From positions 1-39,856 of the forward strand of contig JAAHGS010000049.1 in assembly GCA_010692645.1 (NCBI GenBank): a stretch of 39,856 nucleotides of DNA, in the 5' to 3' direction. This DNA comes from Symploca sp. SIO2E9. GTDB lineage: Bacteria; Cyanobacteriota; Cyanobacteriia; Cyanobacteriales; Coleofasciculaceae. Of this stretch, positions 15,266-24,287 are shown one piece after another; the first letter of the stretch is position 1; the number at the start of each line of letters is the position of its first letter. The position numbers and the translations under genes are program-made. The notes beneath the pieces are model-generated. The model saw only the letters and a program-made list of their open reading frames with translations. It did no database searches and was not told the origin of the DNA.

Positions 15266-15832
15266 TTAACTACCCTCAGGCAACCTCGCCTCCCCAAAAA
15301 CTTGCTGTGGAGTAATTTTCAATCCCTCAAACAGCGAATCTGTCATTAACACTGCTTGTGTATAGATTTGCGGCGGCGCATCCGGATAGAAAACAGTAAT
15401 ACTTCTCGCCTGCGCATCAACAACCCAAACCCGCAATATCCCTGCTTCCAGATAATCTGTTGCCTTCTGGGCTAATTGCCCAAATGTTTGTCCCGGTGAG
15501 ATAATTTCGATCGCTAATTCTGGCGGTATTGGACAAGCTTCATCCTTCATCACCTCTGCCGGCAGACGCTGATAAGAAATGTAGGTTAAATCTGGTGCTG
15601 GCACCCAGTCTTCACCTCTGCACTTTAAGGCTATTGCCCATTCTGGATAAACTTCACCTTGCCCCTGACACCACTGGTAAATGATCAATAAGAGAGTTCT
15701 TTGTAAAGCCGAATGAAAGCGTTTAGGCGACATTTTCGGTACTGCCTCACCCTCTAGCAACTCATAAGTCACATCTGACTCTGGCAATGCCAAAAATTCT
15801 GCTAGCGTTAATTGATTTTGAGTCTGTGCCAT
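15266..15832 (-). CDS. Uma2 family protein (DUF820)
   Basis: About 188 residues. Family landmarks are LTLAEFLALPESDVTYELLEG, MSPKRFHSALQRTL, a conserved Asp in VPAPDLTYIS, the Glu in PELAIEIISPGQT, and ATDYLEAGILRVWVVD near the end. This gives the restriction-endonuclease-like core with Asp and Glu in the expected places. The ATG is chosen over an in-frame TTG five codons upstream. It follows the HsdR-N-like gene on the same strand at a 16-bp gap, so the two may share a transcript. The function of Uma2 proteins is not established. It is clearly diverged from the Uma2 at 2492-3067. Confidence 0.9.
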   Translation of the reverse strand: MAQTQNQLTLAEFLALPESDVTYELLEGEAVPKMSPKRFHSALQRTLLLIIYQWCQGQGEVYPEWAIALKCRGEDWVPAPDLTYISYQRLPAEVMKDEACPIPPELAIEIISPGQTFGQLAQKATDYLEAGILRVWVVDAQARSITVFYPDAPPQIYTQAVLMTDSLFEGLKITPQQVFGEARLPEGS

Positions 15833-15848
15833 ATCTAAAAAACTCAAA

Positions 15849-16481
15849 TCATTTCACCGAAATCAGTGAACCAAGAAGTTTTAATATACTCAATACAGGA
15901 TACAACTCATTTTCACGAGTCTGGATATCAAAGGCTTTAGAATAAGCATACTCAGGGCATGCTTGTTGAACAAGCTTAAGGAAAACAAACTCTCGACCAT
16001 TGCTAATTAATCCAAAGGTATCTTTAACATAGTTAGGATTATTTAACATATAAAATAGAAGCTGGGGAAGTGCAGACATGACATCGATTTGAGTCCGCTT
16101 ACATTCAATCACCAATACCCAGAGGTCTTGTCTGAGAGTTAGAATATCAATATATCCTTTGATAATTTCACCATCATCTTCGAGACACAAATCTACCTCA
16201 GCCTCAGTTTTAATATCAAAATCCTTATTATAAAAATCAGCTAAATCCAGTAAAGGAGAAAGCACAACCATCTTTACAAGGTCTTCTAGCAGAGGGCGGC
16301 GTCTGCTTAAATTAAGATAATTTGTTTTAATCCGGTCTAAAGATTGCTTTTCTAAATCGCTGATTACTGGTAAATCTTCTCTCCACTCAGTAAAAAACTG
16401 CTCATCATCAACCAAAGTAAGGTTAAATTTATTTTCTAAGTCATAGAGGCTGAGGTTCTTAGCTTGAATAGTTTTAACCAT
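15849..16481 (-). CDS. Type I restriction R-subunit N-terminal-like protein (PD-(D/E)xK fold)
   Basis: About 210 residues. The core GYIDILTLRQDLWVLVIECKR holds the D, then ExK, signature of the nuclease fold found in the N-terminal part of HsdR. No helicase domain follows, so this is the stand-alone form common in cyanobacteria. It is not a full restriction subunit. Upstream EAEVDLCLEDDGEIIKG and downstream LPQLLFYMLNNPN and TFGLISNGREFVFLKL agree with HSDR_N-type proteins. No methylase or specificity gene is nearby. The role is unknown and could be nuclease or pseudo-nuclease. It lies between the mtn genes upstream and a Uma2 gene downstream, all on the same strand. Confidence 0.8.
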   Translation of the reverse strand: MVKTIQAKNLSLYDLENKFNLTLVDDEQFFTEWREDLPVISDLEKQSLDRIKTNYLNLSRRRPLLEDLVKMVVLSPLLDLADFYNKDFDIKTEAEVDLCLEDDGEIIKGYIDILTLRQDLWVLVIECKRTQIDVMSALPQLLFYMLNNPNYVKDTFGLISNGREFVFLKLVQQACPEYAYSKAFDIQTRENELYPVLSILKLLGSLISVK

Positions 16482-16533
16482 GATTATTCACTGCTGATTG
16501 CTAACTCCTAAACTTCTCTAACTCCTCTCACTC

Positions 16534-17193
16534 TTATCTTAACCACTGCCTAGATAACTCCTCTCGCACATCAAAAAAATCATTCCAACTCAAATATGAC
16601 TTGTCCTGTTGATCCAAGTACTTGCAAAGACGACTACGAGCAAATACTATGGGTGCAACTAGTGCCATGTTCAAATCCGTCACTGAATCCCCAATTGCAA
16701 TCTGTTCCTCAGCAGGATGTAGCGCCATCACCTGCACTTTTGCCACCAATTCTGTATCCCCCTCAAATTCACTTTTTATCCGCAGAAACTCATCTGTTGC
16801 CTCCACATCAACTGCGTAGATTGCCGCCACTCGCCCTAATAAAGACTCTCCCTCCTTACCAGCCTGACTCAACACCGTTTCCACCATGCCTCGTAAACCA
16901 CCAGAAACAACGATAAAAGGCACACCTTGACTATCTAGAAAGTCTATTAACTGTTCTAAGCCGGGGCGAGTCGGTTGGGATTGACTATAGGCAATAATCT
17001 CGGGATAAAGTGCTGAGGGAATCGACTCTAGTATTTGCCGCACTCCTGCTCGCAAAGTCAGTTGCCTAGCGTACATTTTAGGAATCAACTCTTGGCACAA
17101 CTCAGGAGCAAATTCCTTAAGCATTCCGACAAAGGTTTCTTGGGCAGTGATAGTGCCGTCAAAATCACAAAAAACAACTCGTTTAAGTTTCAT
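16534..17193 (-). CDS. mtnX: 2-hydroxy-3-keto-5-methylthiopentenyl-1-phosphate phosphatase
   Basis: About 219 residues of the HAD superfamily. It removes phosphate from the enol product of MtnW to give acireductone in the methionine salvage pathway. Motif I is DFDGT with D10 and D12 near the N terminus, motif II is VVSGG in FIVVSGGLRG, and motif III/IV is the IGDSVTDLNMA segment. Cys-Asp-Phe-Asp and the length fit MtnX. The ATG at 17193 is chosen over one four codons upstream because it gives the usual N terminus (MKLKRVVFCDFDGT) and a 4-bp ATGA overlap with mtnW, indicating an operon and coupled translation. It is soluble and cytoplasmic. Confidence 0.9.
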   Translation of the reverse strand: MKLKRVVFCDFDGTITAQETFVGMLKEFAPELCQELIPKMYARQLTLRAGVRQILESIPSALYPEIIAYSQSQPTRPGLEQLIDFLDSQGVPFIVVSGGLRGMVETVLSQAGKEGESLLGRVAAIYAVDVEATDEFLRIKSEFEGDTELVAKVQVMALHPAEEQIAIGDSVTDLNMALVAPIVFARSRLCKYLDQQDKSYLSWNDFFDVREELSRQWLR

Positions 17194-18356
17194 TTCACTC
17201 CCCACTTTTCCAAAGCATTGCGTAGTGGTCCAACTGGTAATTTTTCCACTTCCAAAGACTCACCTTGCTTAAGCCTTTCTAGGGCTTCAAAGAATGCCTT
17301 AACACCTGATGCTGGACCATCTGGGTGATCCATAATTCCAGTACCAGCGTTAAGAATAACATCCGGACCGTAATCTGCCAGCGCTTGCGGCACAACACCA
17401 GGATGAATACCAGCTGAAGGAACCGGAAAAACATCACGCGATCGCAAATTATCTCGAATCTTCGCTTCTTCTGCTTGCTCAAATGGTAAACTGCCATAAT
17501 GGGCAGGATAAAGCACAGCATCCGCCCCACAATGAGCCATCAAGGTTCCCAATACCACCGAGTAAGCCATGCCGTGATTAGGAGCAGCACAAATAGCACC
17601 AGCAAAAGCAGGGTGGGCAAAAATCGGTACATTAATTTCTGGCTCAACTGCCAGGGCTTCCAACACCGAGAAGCCATAGGTAAGAACATTTAATAGCAGT
17701 GCATTGGCACCTTCACGCACCAAGTAACGGGCTTTTTCAATTAATTTATCAGCACGACCAGTAATATTAATAGCATAGAGTACTGTGCGACCAGTTTGCT
17801 GCTTGACTTGCTCAATTACTCGGCGGCAGGCTTCTAGCCGCTTGATGGTTGGCGCTACCTCCAAATCGCCCAAAATTTCATCGTCTTTAATAATATCAAG
17901 CCCTGCACTAGCAACCTCCTGCAAAATGGTAGCGTGATCATCAGCAGAGAGTCCCAAAGCTGGCTTAAAAATTGCCATAATCAAGGGGCGCTCAAATACT
18001 CCGAGTCTTTCCCGAATACCAGCAATTCCCAACTTGGGGCGAGAGCCATAATTTTGAGGCAAACGCACTGCCATTACTTTTGCTGCCCCCGCCATGGAAT
18101 ATTTCCCAAAAATCATGGTTAGCAGGCTGGAGATATCTTTTTCTGTGTTGGCTTCTGGAAAGTCAATAGTAACTATGCTAGAGCCATTGGGTTCACTCAA
18201 GCCTTTGACAACCTTACCTAAATGGGATTTTAATACTTGCTCACGATGGGCAAAACGAGCATTCCAACTGCCAACAGTTTGCCCCACGGCAATTATTTGG
18301 GCTTGTTTTTCGGCATCAACACCAGGTGGAAAGCGATAGTCAACTTCAATTGTCAT
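17190..18356 (-). CDS. mtnW: 2,3-diketo-5-methylthiopentyl-1-phosphate enolase (RuBisCO-like protein)
   Basis: A 388-residue RuBisCO-like protein that enolises 2,3-diketo-5-methylthiopentyl-1-phosphate in methionine salvage. The large-subunit fold is clear: MAIFKPALGLS (K131), then AGLDIIKDDEIL, where K157 is the lysine that is carbamylated and D159-E160 bind Mg. The sequence lacks features of true CO2-fixing RuBisCO, and the linked phosphatase gene supports the salvage role. A four-base overlap couples it to mtnX downstream. Its start lies only about 27 bp from a headless NYN/OST-HTH remnant on the other strand, so its native promoter region may have been rearranged. Confidence 0.93.
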   Translation of the reverse strand: MTIEVDYRFPPGVDAEKQAQIIAVGQTVGSWNARFAHREQVLKSHLGKVVKGLSEPNGSSIVTIDFPEANTEKDISSLLTMIFGKYSMAGAAKVMAVRLPQNYGSRPKLGIAGIRERLGVFERPLIMAIFKPALGLSADDHATILQEVASAGLDIIKDDEILGDLEVAPTIKRLEACRRVIEQVKQQTGRTVLYAINITGRADKLIEKARYLVREGANALLLNVLTYGFSVLEALAVEPEINVPIFAHPAFAGAICAAPNHGMAYSVVLGTLMAHCGADAVLYPAHYGSLPFEQAEEAKIRDNLRSRDVFPVPSAGIHPGVVPQALADYGPDVILNAGTGIMDHPDGPASGVKAFFEALERLKQGESLEVEKLPVGPLRNALEKWGVK

Positions 18357-18382
18357 GTTCAGCAGAAATAATAGCTGTTTAT

Positions 18383-18721
18383 AAATTCATTTACACTGAA
18401 ATTTTAGAAGTACCAGAGAAAAATAGGGAAAACAACTCATCATCAACAAGCAACTTTGAAAATAGTAAAACTCTAGAATCTAACCGCAAACTCGTCAAAC
18501 TTCTCAAAGATGCCTATGAAGCCAAGGCAGGAGAGGATGGCTGGGCTAATTTAGGACTATTAGGAAACCAGCTAAATCAGTTCTCCTCATCTTTTGATCC
18601 GAGAAACTTTGGTTATAAAAAATTGGGAGACTTGTTTGGCAATGTAGACTTGTTCGAGGTAAAAGAAATTCCGCACAAGAAAGATCCTTTAGTCAAGGAG
18701 CTACTGGTCAAATTGAAATGA
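18383..18721 (+). pseudogene. Headless NYN/OST-HTH protein remnant
   Basis: The frame holds the end of an NYN-domain (LabA/DUF88-type) protein: KFIYTEILEV, which in full-length proteins closes the NYN nuclease domain, then a Ser/Asn-rich linker and an OST-HTH/LOTUS-like domain (LVKLLKDAYEAKAGEDGWAN to DPLVKELLVKLK). The NYN nuclease part is missing. The frame upstream runs antisense into mtnW, with an ATG at 18326 inside that gene. The gene therefore seems to have lost its 5' part by a rearrangement at about 18360-18383. A shortened, still translated OST-HTH protein is a less likely alternative. Confidence 0.65.
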
Positions 18722-18739
18722 TTTTTTACCTAATTAACC

Positions 18740-19294
18740 TTAGACGGCGGCCACTTTGGGAAAGCGAATGGCTGTACCCGTGTACTCCGGTACCCAACCT
18801 TCAGTTGTAGTGAAATAGCGCACTGCTTTTACCCGTTGTGACGGCGTCAAATAAAACCAATGTTCGGTATTAGCTGGCACGTTGATATATTCTGCCGCTT
18901 GCACTGTTAATTCTACCTGAGATCCATCAGGACGCACAAACCCAAAAATACCCTCACCTGCAATAATGTAGCGCACTTCATCATCGGCGTGGGTATGGCA
19001 ACGATTGAACTTAGATAGCAGCGTGTCGAGATTAGGCACCTCTGGGTGCAAAACAATTAAGTCGCGAGACTCATAACCTGTAGTTTGCTTGAGTTGTTCA
19101 AAGTAGCCGTCAAGGGATTGAAGTACCTGCTCCTTTTCCTCATCACTGAGAGCATCTTTAGCTAGTAAGCTGTGAATTTCTGGAGTGTCCCCTATTGGCC
19201 AGCGATTGACCTCGACATTGAGAGGAGATAGTTCCCGTGCAATATCATCGAGTTGGGTATAAGTTACACCGTCTTCACTTCGCAAAATCGCCAC
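18740..19294 (-). CDS. mtnD: Acireductone dioxygenase
   Basis: About 184 residues of the cupin-fold ARD family. It oxidises acireductone to the keto acid precursor of methionine with Fe (or, with Ni, off-pathway products). The metal ligands are all visible: H100-x-H102-x3-E106 in CHTHADDEVRYI and H145 in TEHWFYL. It carries the step after MtnX. mtnX, mtnW and mtnD share a strand but are separated from each other by the NYN/OST-HTH remnant. MtnB is not in this window. It is cytoplasmic. Confidence 0.93.
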   Translation of the reverse strand: MAILRSEDGVTYTQLDDIARELSPLNVEVNRWPIGDTPEIHSLLAKDALSDEEKEQVLQSLDGYFEQLKQTTGYESRDLIVLHPEVPNLDTLLSKFNRCHTHADDEVRYIIAGEGIFGFVRPDGSQVELTVQAAEYINVPANTEHWFYLTPSQRVKAVRYFTTTEGWVPEYTGTAIRFPKVAAV

Positions 19295-19559
19295 AAAACA
19301 CCTCCAGATTGTAATTGCTTAGGCAGCTTGAACTCTTCTCGCGTTAAAACGACGAGGCTCCAAGGTGAACTTTCAACAATAGTAGCTAGTTTTGGAGGCA
19401 GATAGTATTCATGGTTCATGGTTCATTGTCCAATTGGGAAATAGTGTCTCATACCAACAACCAACCATAAACCATGAACCATGATCAGTTTAAGCTATCA
19501 AAGCAATCGCTCCTTTCATAGTAGACACTTTAGTGCCCTCAGCATTGATTATCAACTTA
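19295..19559. other. Intergenic region with ATGGTTC repeats
   Basis: It contains ATGGTTC heptamers in both orientations near 19412-19428 and 19470-19485, the same repeat type found near 8900 and 33634. No gene is seen. Confidence 0.5.
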
Positions 19560-19958
19560 CTACTTCTTGATATCGCGAGCCATTTTGCGAAACATGTCCA
19601 TACTCGAATCATTGCTAGCACTGGGACGTTTGGGTTCTTGCTGGTTTGCCTCAACTACTGGTTTCGTTTCAGGATTGGAGGAAGGAGCAACCTGCTGATT
19701 GTTGGAAAAGATTACCTTCTCGGTAGCAGAAGCTTTTCCTATAACTTCAGTACCCTTCGGATTACTCTTAGTCTTGGGAAAACTTTTCTTGACAGTGGTG
19801 GGAGTGCGCATGTACTCAATGTCGCCTAGAGTTTTGGCTTGATCCGGCTCAAGGAAGAACGCTTTCTGATTTTGCTCAGCTTCTGGCTGTTTCGTGTCCT
19901 CTGGCACCTCATCTACATACTTTGTCTGCAAGCCAAACAAATTGCTCAGGAATCCCAT
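19560..19958 (-). CDS. Low-complexity hypothetical protein
   Basis: About 132 residues. The N terminus MGFLSNLFGLQTKYVDEVP and the C terminus SSMDMFRKMARDIKK look conserved in character, while the middle is Lys/Gln/Pro/Ser-rich and probably disordered. There is no signal peptide or clear domain. The role is unknown. It is encoded divergently from menB. Confidence 0.6.
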   Translation of the reverse strand: MGFLSNLFGLQTKYVDEVPEDTKQPEAEQNQKAFFLEPDQAKTLGDIEYMRTPTTVKKSFPKTKSNPKGTEVIGKASATEKVIFSNNQQVAPSSNPETKPVVEANQQEPKRPSASNDSSMDMFRKMARDIKK

Positions 19959-20333
19959 GATTAACTTCTCTTGCCCTTAGGTGTTACTTTTATTAATTTA
20001 CATTAAAAAAAGCAAAGTTTTGTGTAGAAAATTAAAAAATTTAAAAATTACCAATTCACCCTCAGCAGTACCATCAAGCTTTGCCGGAGTATTCAGAGAC
20101 TTGTTGTGCATCTAAATTTCACTTTTGAGGAAAATCTCTGAGCTGATCATGGATAATCAGGCTTAGAACTGTTAAGAGGGGTGAACGAAATTTTGCGTGG
20201 GATTTGAATTCTCCGCGTCTCCGTGTCTCCGCGTCGACCTGTCTGCTTAATTATTTCCCCACGCCTTTTTTCGCTCACCCTGTTAAAAGTTCCTTATCCT
20301 GAACCAGAGACTTATTCAGCAAACCCTATTAAA
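19959..20333. other. Gap upstream of menB containing a dispersed repeat
   Basis: An AT-rich first part (19990-20050) gives way to the reverse copy (20172-20243) of the repeat found at 4082-4175. menB transcription probably starts downstream of or within that repeat. No other gene is seen. Confidence 0.45.
20172..20243 (-). repeat. Reverse copy of the 4082-4175 dispersed repeat
   Basis: TTAAGAGGGGTGAACGAAAT followed by TTTTGCGTGG, then CTCCGCGTCTCCGTGTCTCC. It is the inverse of the module ending the small gene at 3891. It lies about 90 bp upstream of menB. Confidence 0.6.
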
Positions 20334-21173
20334 ATGGTTATCCAAATCCACTGGCAAACCGCTAAAACTTACGAAGACATCTTTTATCACAAAGCCGACG
20401 GCATTGCCAAAATTACTATTAACCGTCCCCACAAACGCAACGCCTTCCGTCCCAAAACAGTATTTGAACTCTACGATGCCTTTTGTGAGGCTCGTGAAGA
20501 TTCGAGCATTGGGGTAATTCTACTGACAGGTGCTGGACCCCACACCGATGGTAAATACGCCTTCTGCGCTGGCGGAGACCAAAGTGTGCGTGGTAAAGCT
20601 GGGTATGTTGGAGACGATGGGGTTCCCCGCTTAAATGTTCTTGATTTACAACGCCTGATTCGCTCCCTACCCAAGGTGGTAATTGCCCTGGTTGCTGGAT
20701 ACGCAATTGGTGGTGGTCACGTGCTGCACTTGATTTGTGACCTGACCATTGCTGCTGATAATGCAATTTTTGGTCAAACTGGACCTAAAGTTGGCAGCTT
20801 CGATGGTGGATTTGGAGCTAGCTATCTCGCCAGAATAGTCGGTCAAAAGAAAGCGCGAGAAATTTGGTTTCTCTGTCGCCAGTATACAGCATCTCAGGCA
20901 CTGGCAATGGGTCTTGTCAACTGCGTTGTGCCATTGGAAGAATTAGAAGCTGAAGGCATCAAATGGGCAAACGAAATTTTAGCTAATAGCCCAATTGCCA
21001 TCCGTTGCTTGAAAGCCGCCTTCAACGCTGACTGCGATGGTCAAGCTGGTCTTCAGGAACTTGCCGGAAATGCAACCTTACTCTACTACATGACAGAAGA
21101 AGGGACAGAGGGGAAACAGGCATTCTTGGAAAAGCGACAGCCCAATTTTCGCCAATATCCCTGGCTACCCTAG
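20334..21173 (+). CDS. menB: 1,4-dihydroxy-2-naphthoyl-CoA synthase
   Basis: About 279 residues of the crotonase (enoyl-CoA hydratase) superfamily. It closes the second ring of phylloquinone/menaquinone from O-succinylbenzoyl-CoA. The MenB-type start ([20 protein letters not shown]) and the [11 protein letters not shown] loop are present, with [20 protein letters not shown] and [17 protein letters not shown] matching the oxyanion-hole and active-site segments. A tail ending FRQYPWLP is typical of MenB. The ATG at 20334 is used. An upstream extension to 20223 reads through the dispersed repeat and is not expected. In cyanobacteria the quinone serves photosystem I as phylloquinone. Confidence 0.95.
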   Translation: MVIQIHWQTAKTYEDIFYHKADGIAKITINRPHKRNAFRPKTVFELYDAFCEAREDSSIGVILLTGAGPHTDGKYAFCAGGDQSVRGKAGYVGDDGVPRLNVLDLQRLIRSLPKVVIALVAGYAIGGGHVLHLICDLTIAADNAIFGQTGPKVGSFDGGFGASYLARIVGQKKAREIWFLCRQYTASQALAMGLVNCVVPLEELEAEGIKWANEILANSPIAIRCLKAAFNADCDGQAGLQELAGNATLLYYMTEEGTEGKQAFLEKRQPNFRQYPWLP

Positions 21174-21400
21174 TGCAGCCTCAAGTTGAACTAACTTCGC
21201 CATGAGAAATACTAAGTAATAATCTGGGGTGTAGTTCAAAGGTTTGATGAAATATTTCTAATCTCAAAAGTTTAGCTTTCACTACTTTAAATTTGCTAAA
21301 TATCCTACAGACTACACCTCAAGATTTTACCTTAACATTTGTTTCAAAAAACAAATAAACTCTTAATACCTTGTTAATCAAAAGGGCAAGTACAAAGAGT
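21174..21400. other. Intergenic region with an ACTACACC inverted repeat
   Basis: GGTGTAGT (21228-21235) and ACTACACC (21311-21318) are inverted, with related flanks, about 75 bp apart, between convergent genes. This might be another degenerate palindromic element. No gene is seen. Confidence 0.4.
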
Positions 21401-21718
21401 TTACACTAGTAAACTCTTAGACTCGACCTTGCTAGGGATGGAGGTAGACTCATCCATTGATGGTTTTGCTACAGAGCCTTCTGGAGAATAACTTCCAGAA
21501 ACTATCTCTTTGTTCATCGGTTGCCCATCCCGCCAAATCAGTTCTAGGCTCTCCCAAGCAGATGCAAAAGGCGAGATGGCTAAAGAACATGATTTCCAGT
21601 TAGATTGAACAGGCACATTGAGTTGACCACAAAAACCTCCACGCCGCCCTTCTGGTCGGTAATAGTGACAAAATCTACAGGTGGAAGTAGTAAGTGTTAA
21701 TGTCTTTGGTGTTTCCAT
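21401..21718 (-). CDS. Small Cys-rich hypothetical protein
   Basis: About 105 residues. The first 45 carry C14, C17, C30 and C44 in CRFCHYYRPEGRRGGFCGQL and NWKSCSLAISPF, which could bind zinc or an Fe-S cluster. The C-terminal half is Ser/Glu-rich and poorly structured. I recall similar unnamed proteins in cyanobacteria but no function. Confidence 0.65.
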   Translation of the reverse strand: METPKTLTLTTSTCRFCHYYRPEGRRGGFCGQLNVPVQSNWKSCSLAISPFASAWESLELIWRDGQPMNKEIVSGSYSPEGSVAKPSMDESTSIPSKVESKSLLV

Positions 21719-22124
21719 CAGAGCTTTTTCAAGAAAAACTTTTATGCCTTAATTCTTATAATCTTCATACTTAAACAAGTCATAATCTGGAGATGTTTAG
21801 TTTTTCTTTATATTTCCTTCACATATCTCAACTGTCACTTAAGAAAACTCAATAAAGATGATTGTTTGATTAAACCAACGTACTAACTTATAGTTAAAGA
21901 TGATGGGGATCAAGCAAAAGACTAAAAAACAAGCAAAATCTAGAGCAACAATTTAAAACAAGCACTAAGGCTTAAAAACATAATTTGAGCTTTGGGAAAT
22001 GACGTAAATTAGCGCAAGAGAGTGGCTGGCTGGTTTGATAGGTGCCCTGTTTAAAACTTGAGAAAGAGTCCAGAGAAAACGCAAAATAAATTCAATTATC
22101 TAATTTACAATATAATTTCCACAG
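21719..22124. other. 400-bp AT-rich gap
   Basis: It contains A-rich tracts (AAGCAAAAGACTAAAAAACA near 21912) and no convincing gene on either strand. It should hold the promoter of the Cys-rich protein gene, but no clear hexamers were identified. Confidence 0.4.
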
Positions 22125-22418
22125 CTAATCTTGCCACTCAGCAGTAGAAAAACGAATGTCAACTATTAAGTTTGGGAACTCGGCATTGAGCTTTTTCAAA
22201 ATAAAAGTTCGCCTAAACTTTAGTTCTTGTGCCCAAGCTGAGCTAGAAGTAGCAACATAAAGGACATCCCTAGATATTGAATGGGGTCGCGTATGTTGCG
22301 CCGCTGTATCACCAACAATTTGGGGCCAGCATTTGAGCAGGCGTCCAAACAGCTTTACACCTTCCAGATGTGGCTGATTCTCTAGCACACCTAGGACATA
22401 GTTTATGGATTTAAACAT
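22125..22418 (-). CDS. DUF721 (DciA-like) family protein
   Basis: About 97 residues of the DUF721 family, which includes DciA, a loader of the replicative helicase in many bacteria. The layout is present: MFKSINYVLGVLENQPHLEG, then LLKCWPQIVGDTAAQHTRP, and LYVATSSSAWAQELKFRRTF. An in-frame start 13 codons upstream looks non-conserved. Family membership is fairly clear. The helicase-loading role is only an inference for this short cyanobacterial form. Confidence 0.8.
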   Translation of the reverse strand: MFKSINYVLGVLENQPHLEGVKLFGRLLKCWPQIVGDTAAQHTRPHSISRDVLYVATSSSAWAQELKFRRTFILKKLNAEFPNLIVDIRFSTAEWQD

Positions 22419-22688
22419 TACTTTTTTTATTTCTAGACAACAGACTGATCGTGACATCCACCTGAGGTTGACCTTCCAGAACGCCCGACTTATAGCCCCC
22501 CAGACCCCCTCTAGTTAAAGGGCGTTACTTTGCTCCAGGTTGAAAGTCAAAGGTTAGTGGAACTTGTATGATACAATATCACCCTGTCAGCATAGTCAGT
22601 ACAAAACTTTAACCAGTGATTCTTTGGAATCCTCCACTATAATCTTCGATTCAGTGGGGTAGGATGTCACCAAAGTCGCACCCTGCTC

Positions 22689-24035
22689 ATGAGTAAAAAC
22701 AACTCGATTGAGTCCTATACAATTAATCCAGTTCTACAGGCTGCTTTGGCTAGCCTTGATGTGCAACTAGAAGAAGAATTAGCCCGCTACCGACGACAGC
22801 AAGCGGGACGCCCCGTGACTAGTCCTCGTGGTCTTGGTCGCAATCAGACCCGCAAACCACTGCAACTGATTTCCTTAGATAGTGAAACACAGGACAATCA
22901 GCAACCAGCCTCAGAAATGAGTAATGCAGCTCCCGAGATTTCAATTCCACTAAAACTATTGGATCTCAAACCAGAGGTTGTACCTATCCAAGAAAATTTC
23001 AGCGATGTCTCAAAGACTAGTGAACCAGATAACCAAACAGAAACTGGCTCTGGAACTGGCGAGATCAGGGTTCTCCCTTCTAACCTTAATCTTGCCGATA
23101 GCAGTGCTACTGAGACAAGCGAGAGTGAGCAACCGCCACCTCGCCCACCAAGAGCGCCTCTAGGAGGAAGTCTAGTTCACTCTGCTCCTGCCCAGACTCC
23201 TCCAGAAGATTATCTAGAATCCTCACAACAGTTGCTACAGAGTCTTGAGGAAGAAGAGGGTAGCAACAATTCCCCAGAAGACCTAACTAATAAAATGCCT
23301 AACCCCTTAGGGGTTGGTTTAGCCTTATTTTTGCTACTCTGTTGTGCTAGCGTGGCATACACAGTCTATGACCCATCCATTCTTGCTGATTTAGGTCTTG
23401 AGAGCTTCTTTGGTCAAAGTAGACTCAAAACTGCCCAAAACCCAGTACCAGCACCAGAAGATGGGAGCATACCTAATATTCCTAACCTAGCTTCTGAGGA
23501 ATTTCCAGATGTGAATAGAAATACCCTCTCTCTGTTGGAAGCGAGTCAAACGCCGACGCCGTCATCGGTTCCCCCGACTTCAGATTTGTCTAAACCTACT
23601 ACTACTGAGAGTGAACCTTCTAGTAATCTCAACCAGCCTGTGGCTAGAGGTTCTTCAAACTTATCTCAAGTACTCCTACCGCCGCCGCTACCGCCGACAG
23701 TGCTCCCCCCAGTAATAGTACCGCCAGCAAACAATTCTAATCCAGTTCAAGAAGAAACCCAGCAATCAACACCAAAACTAGAAGCTTCCCCTACTCCAGA
23801 GTCAGCTCTAGCCAGTCCTATCCCAACTAATGATAAATACTACTATGTCTTAATTGACTATGATGACGAGGGCACTTTAGATTCAGCTAGGGAAATTGTT
23901 CCTGATGCTTATGTGCGCAACCTCCCAGAAGGCACTAAGATTCAAATGGGGGCCTTTGACACAGAGGCTGATGCCGAAAGTTTGGTTACTCGACTCCAGC
24001 AAGAGGGAATTTCAGCTTCGATATATCGTCCGTAA
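22689..24035 (+). CDS. Membrane-anchored SPOR-domain protein
   Basis: About 448 residues. A charged N-terminal region (LDVQLEEELARYRRQQAGR) and a long Pro/Ser/Glu-rich linker precede one membrane helix (about 206-226, LGVGLALFLLLCCASVAYTV). A second Pro/Ser-rich spacer leads to a C-terminal SPOR domain (about 385-448; KYYYVLIDYDDEGTLDSAR to LVTRLQQEGISASIYRP). SPOR domains bind septal or remodelled peptidoglycan, so a role at the division site is inferred, with the SPOR end in the periplasm. The long spacer could span the periplasm. The gene lies upstream of pspA but about 250 bp away. Confidence 0.85.
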   Translation: MSKNNSIESYTINPVLQAALASLDVQLEEELARYRRQQAGRPVTSPRGLGRNQTRKPLQLISLDSETQDNQQPASEMSNAAPEISIPLKLLDLKPEVVPIQENFSDVSKTSEPDNQTETGSGTGEIRVLPSNLNLADSSATETSESEQPPPRPPRAPLGGSLVHSAPAQTPPEDYLESSQQLLQSLEEEEGSNNSPEDLTNKMPNPLGVGLALFLLLCCASVAYTVYDPSILADLGLESFFGQSRLKTAQNPVPAPEDGSIPNIPNLASEEFPDVNRNTLSLLEASQTPTPSSVPPTSDLSKPTTTESEPSSNLNQPVARGSSNLSQVLLPPPLPPTVLPPVIVPPANNSNPVQEETQQSTPKLEASPTPESALASPIPTNDKYYYVLIDYDDEGTLDSAREIVPDAYVRNLPEGTKIQMGAFDTEADAESLVTRLQQEGISASIYRP

Positions 24036-24287
24036 CGCATTCCCTTCACTAACCTTTCAGGTAATAGCCCTACGGGCATGCGCCAAAGGCTTAGAGTGAG
24101 GGCTTTTAGTAGCCCTGCTTGAATATGAAGTTCATTCTAATCTTTCCGATTTTTGGAGCTAGCCACTCTTGCTTAGGGATGCTTACTCCCGCCAATCTTT
24201 GGTAGCAAGATGTAGGTATTTAGAAGCGTTGAGATACGATGAGGTTAGAGATTCCCCCCCGACCCGCAACTTGAATGGAGAGCTGCT
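24036..24287. other. Gap before pspA with palindromic bits
   Basis: It holds small palindromes such as GCCCTACGGGC (24067-24077). GGAGAG lies about five bases before the pspA ATG. No promoter was identified. Confidence 0.4.

Noticed and set aside
15266-16481. Uma2 plus HsdR-N-like gene as a complete restriction-modification system
   Set aside because: No methylase, specificity or helicase gene is nearby, and both families are common as single genes in cyanobacteria.
20419-20766. Minus-strand frame of 115 residues inside menB
   Set aside because: It is a His/Gln/Arg-rich shadow of a well-supported gene.
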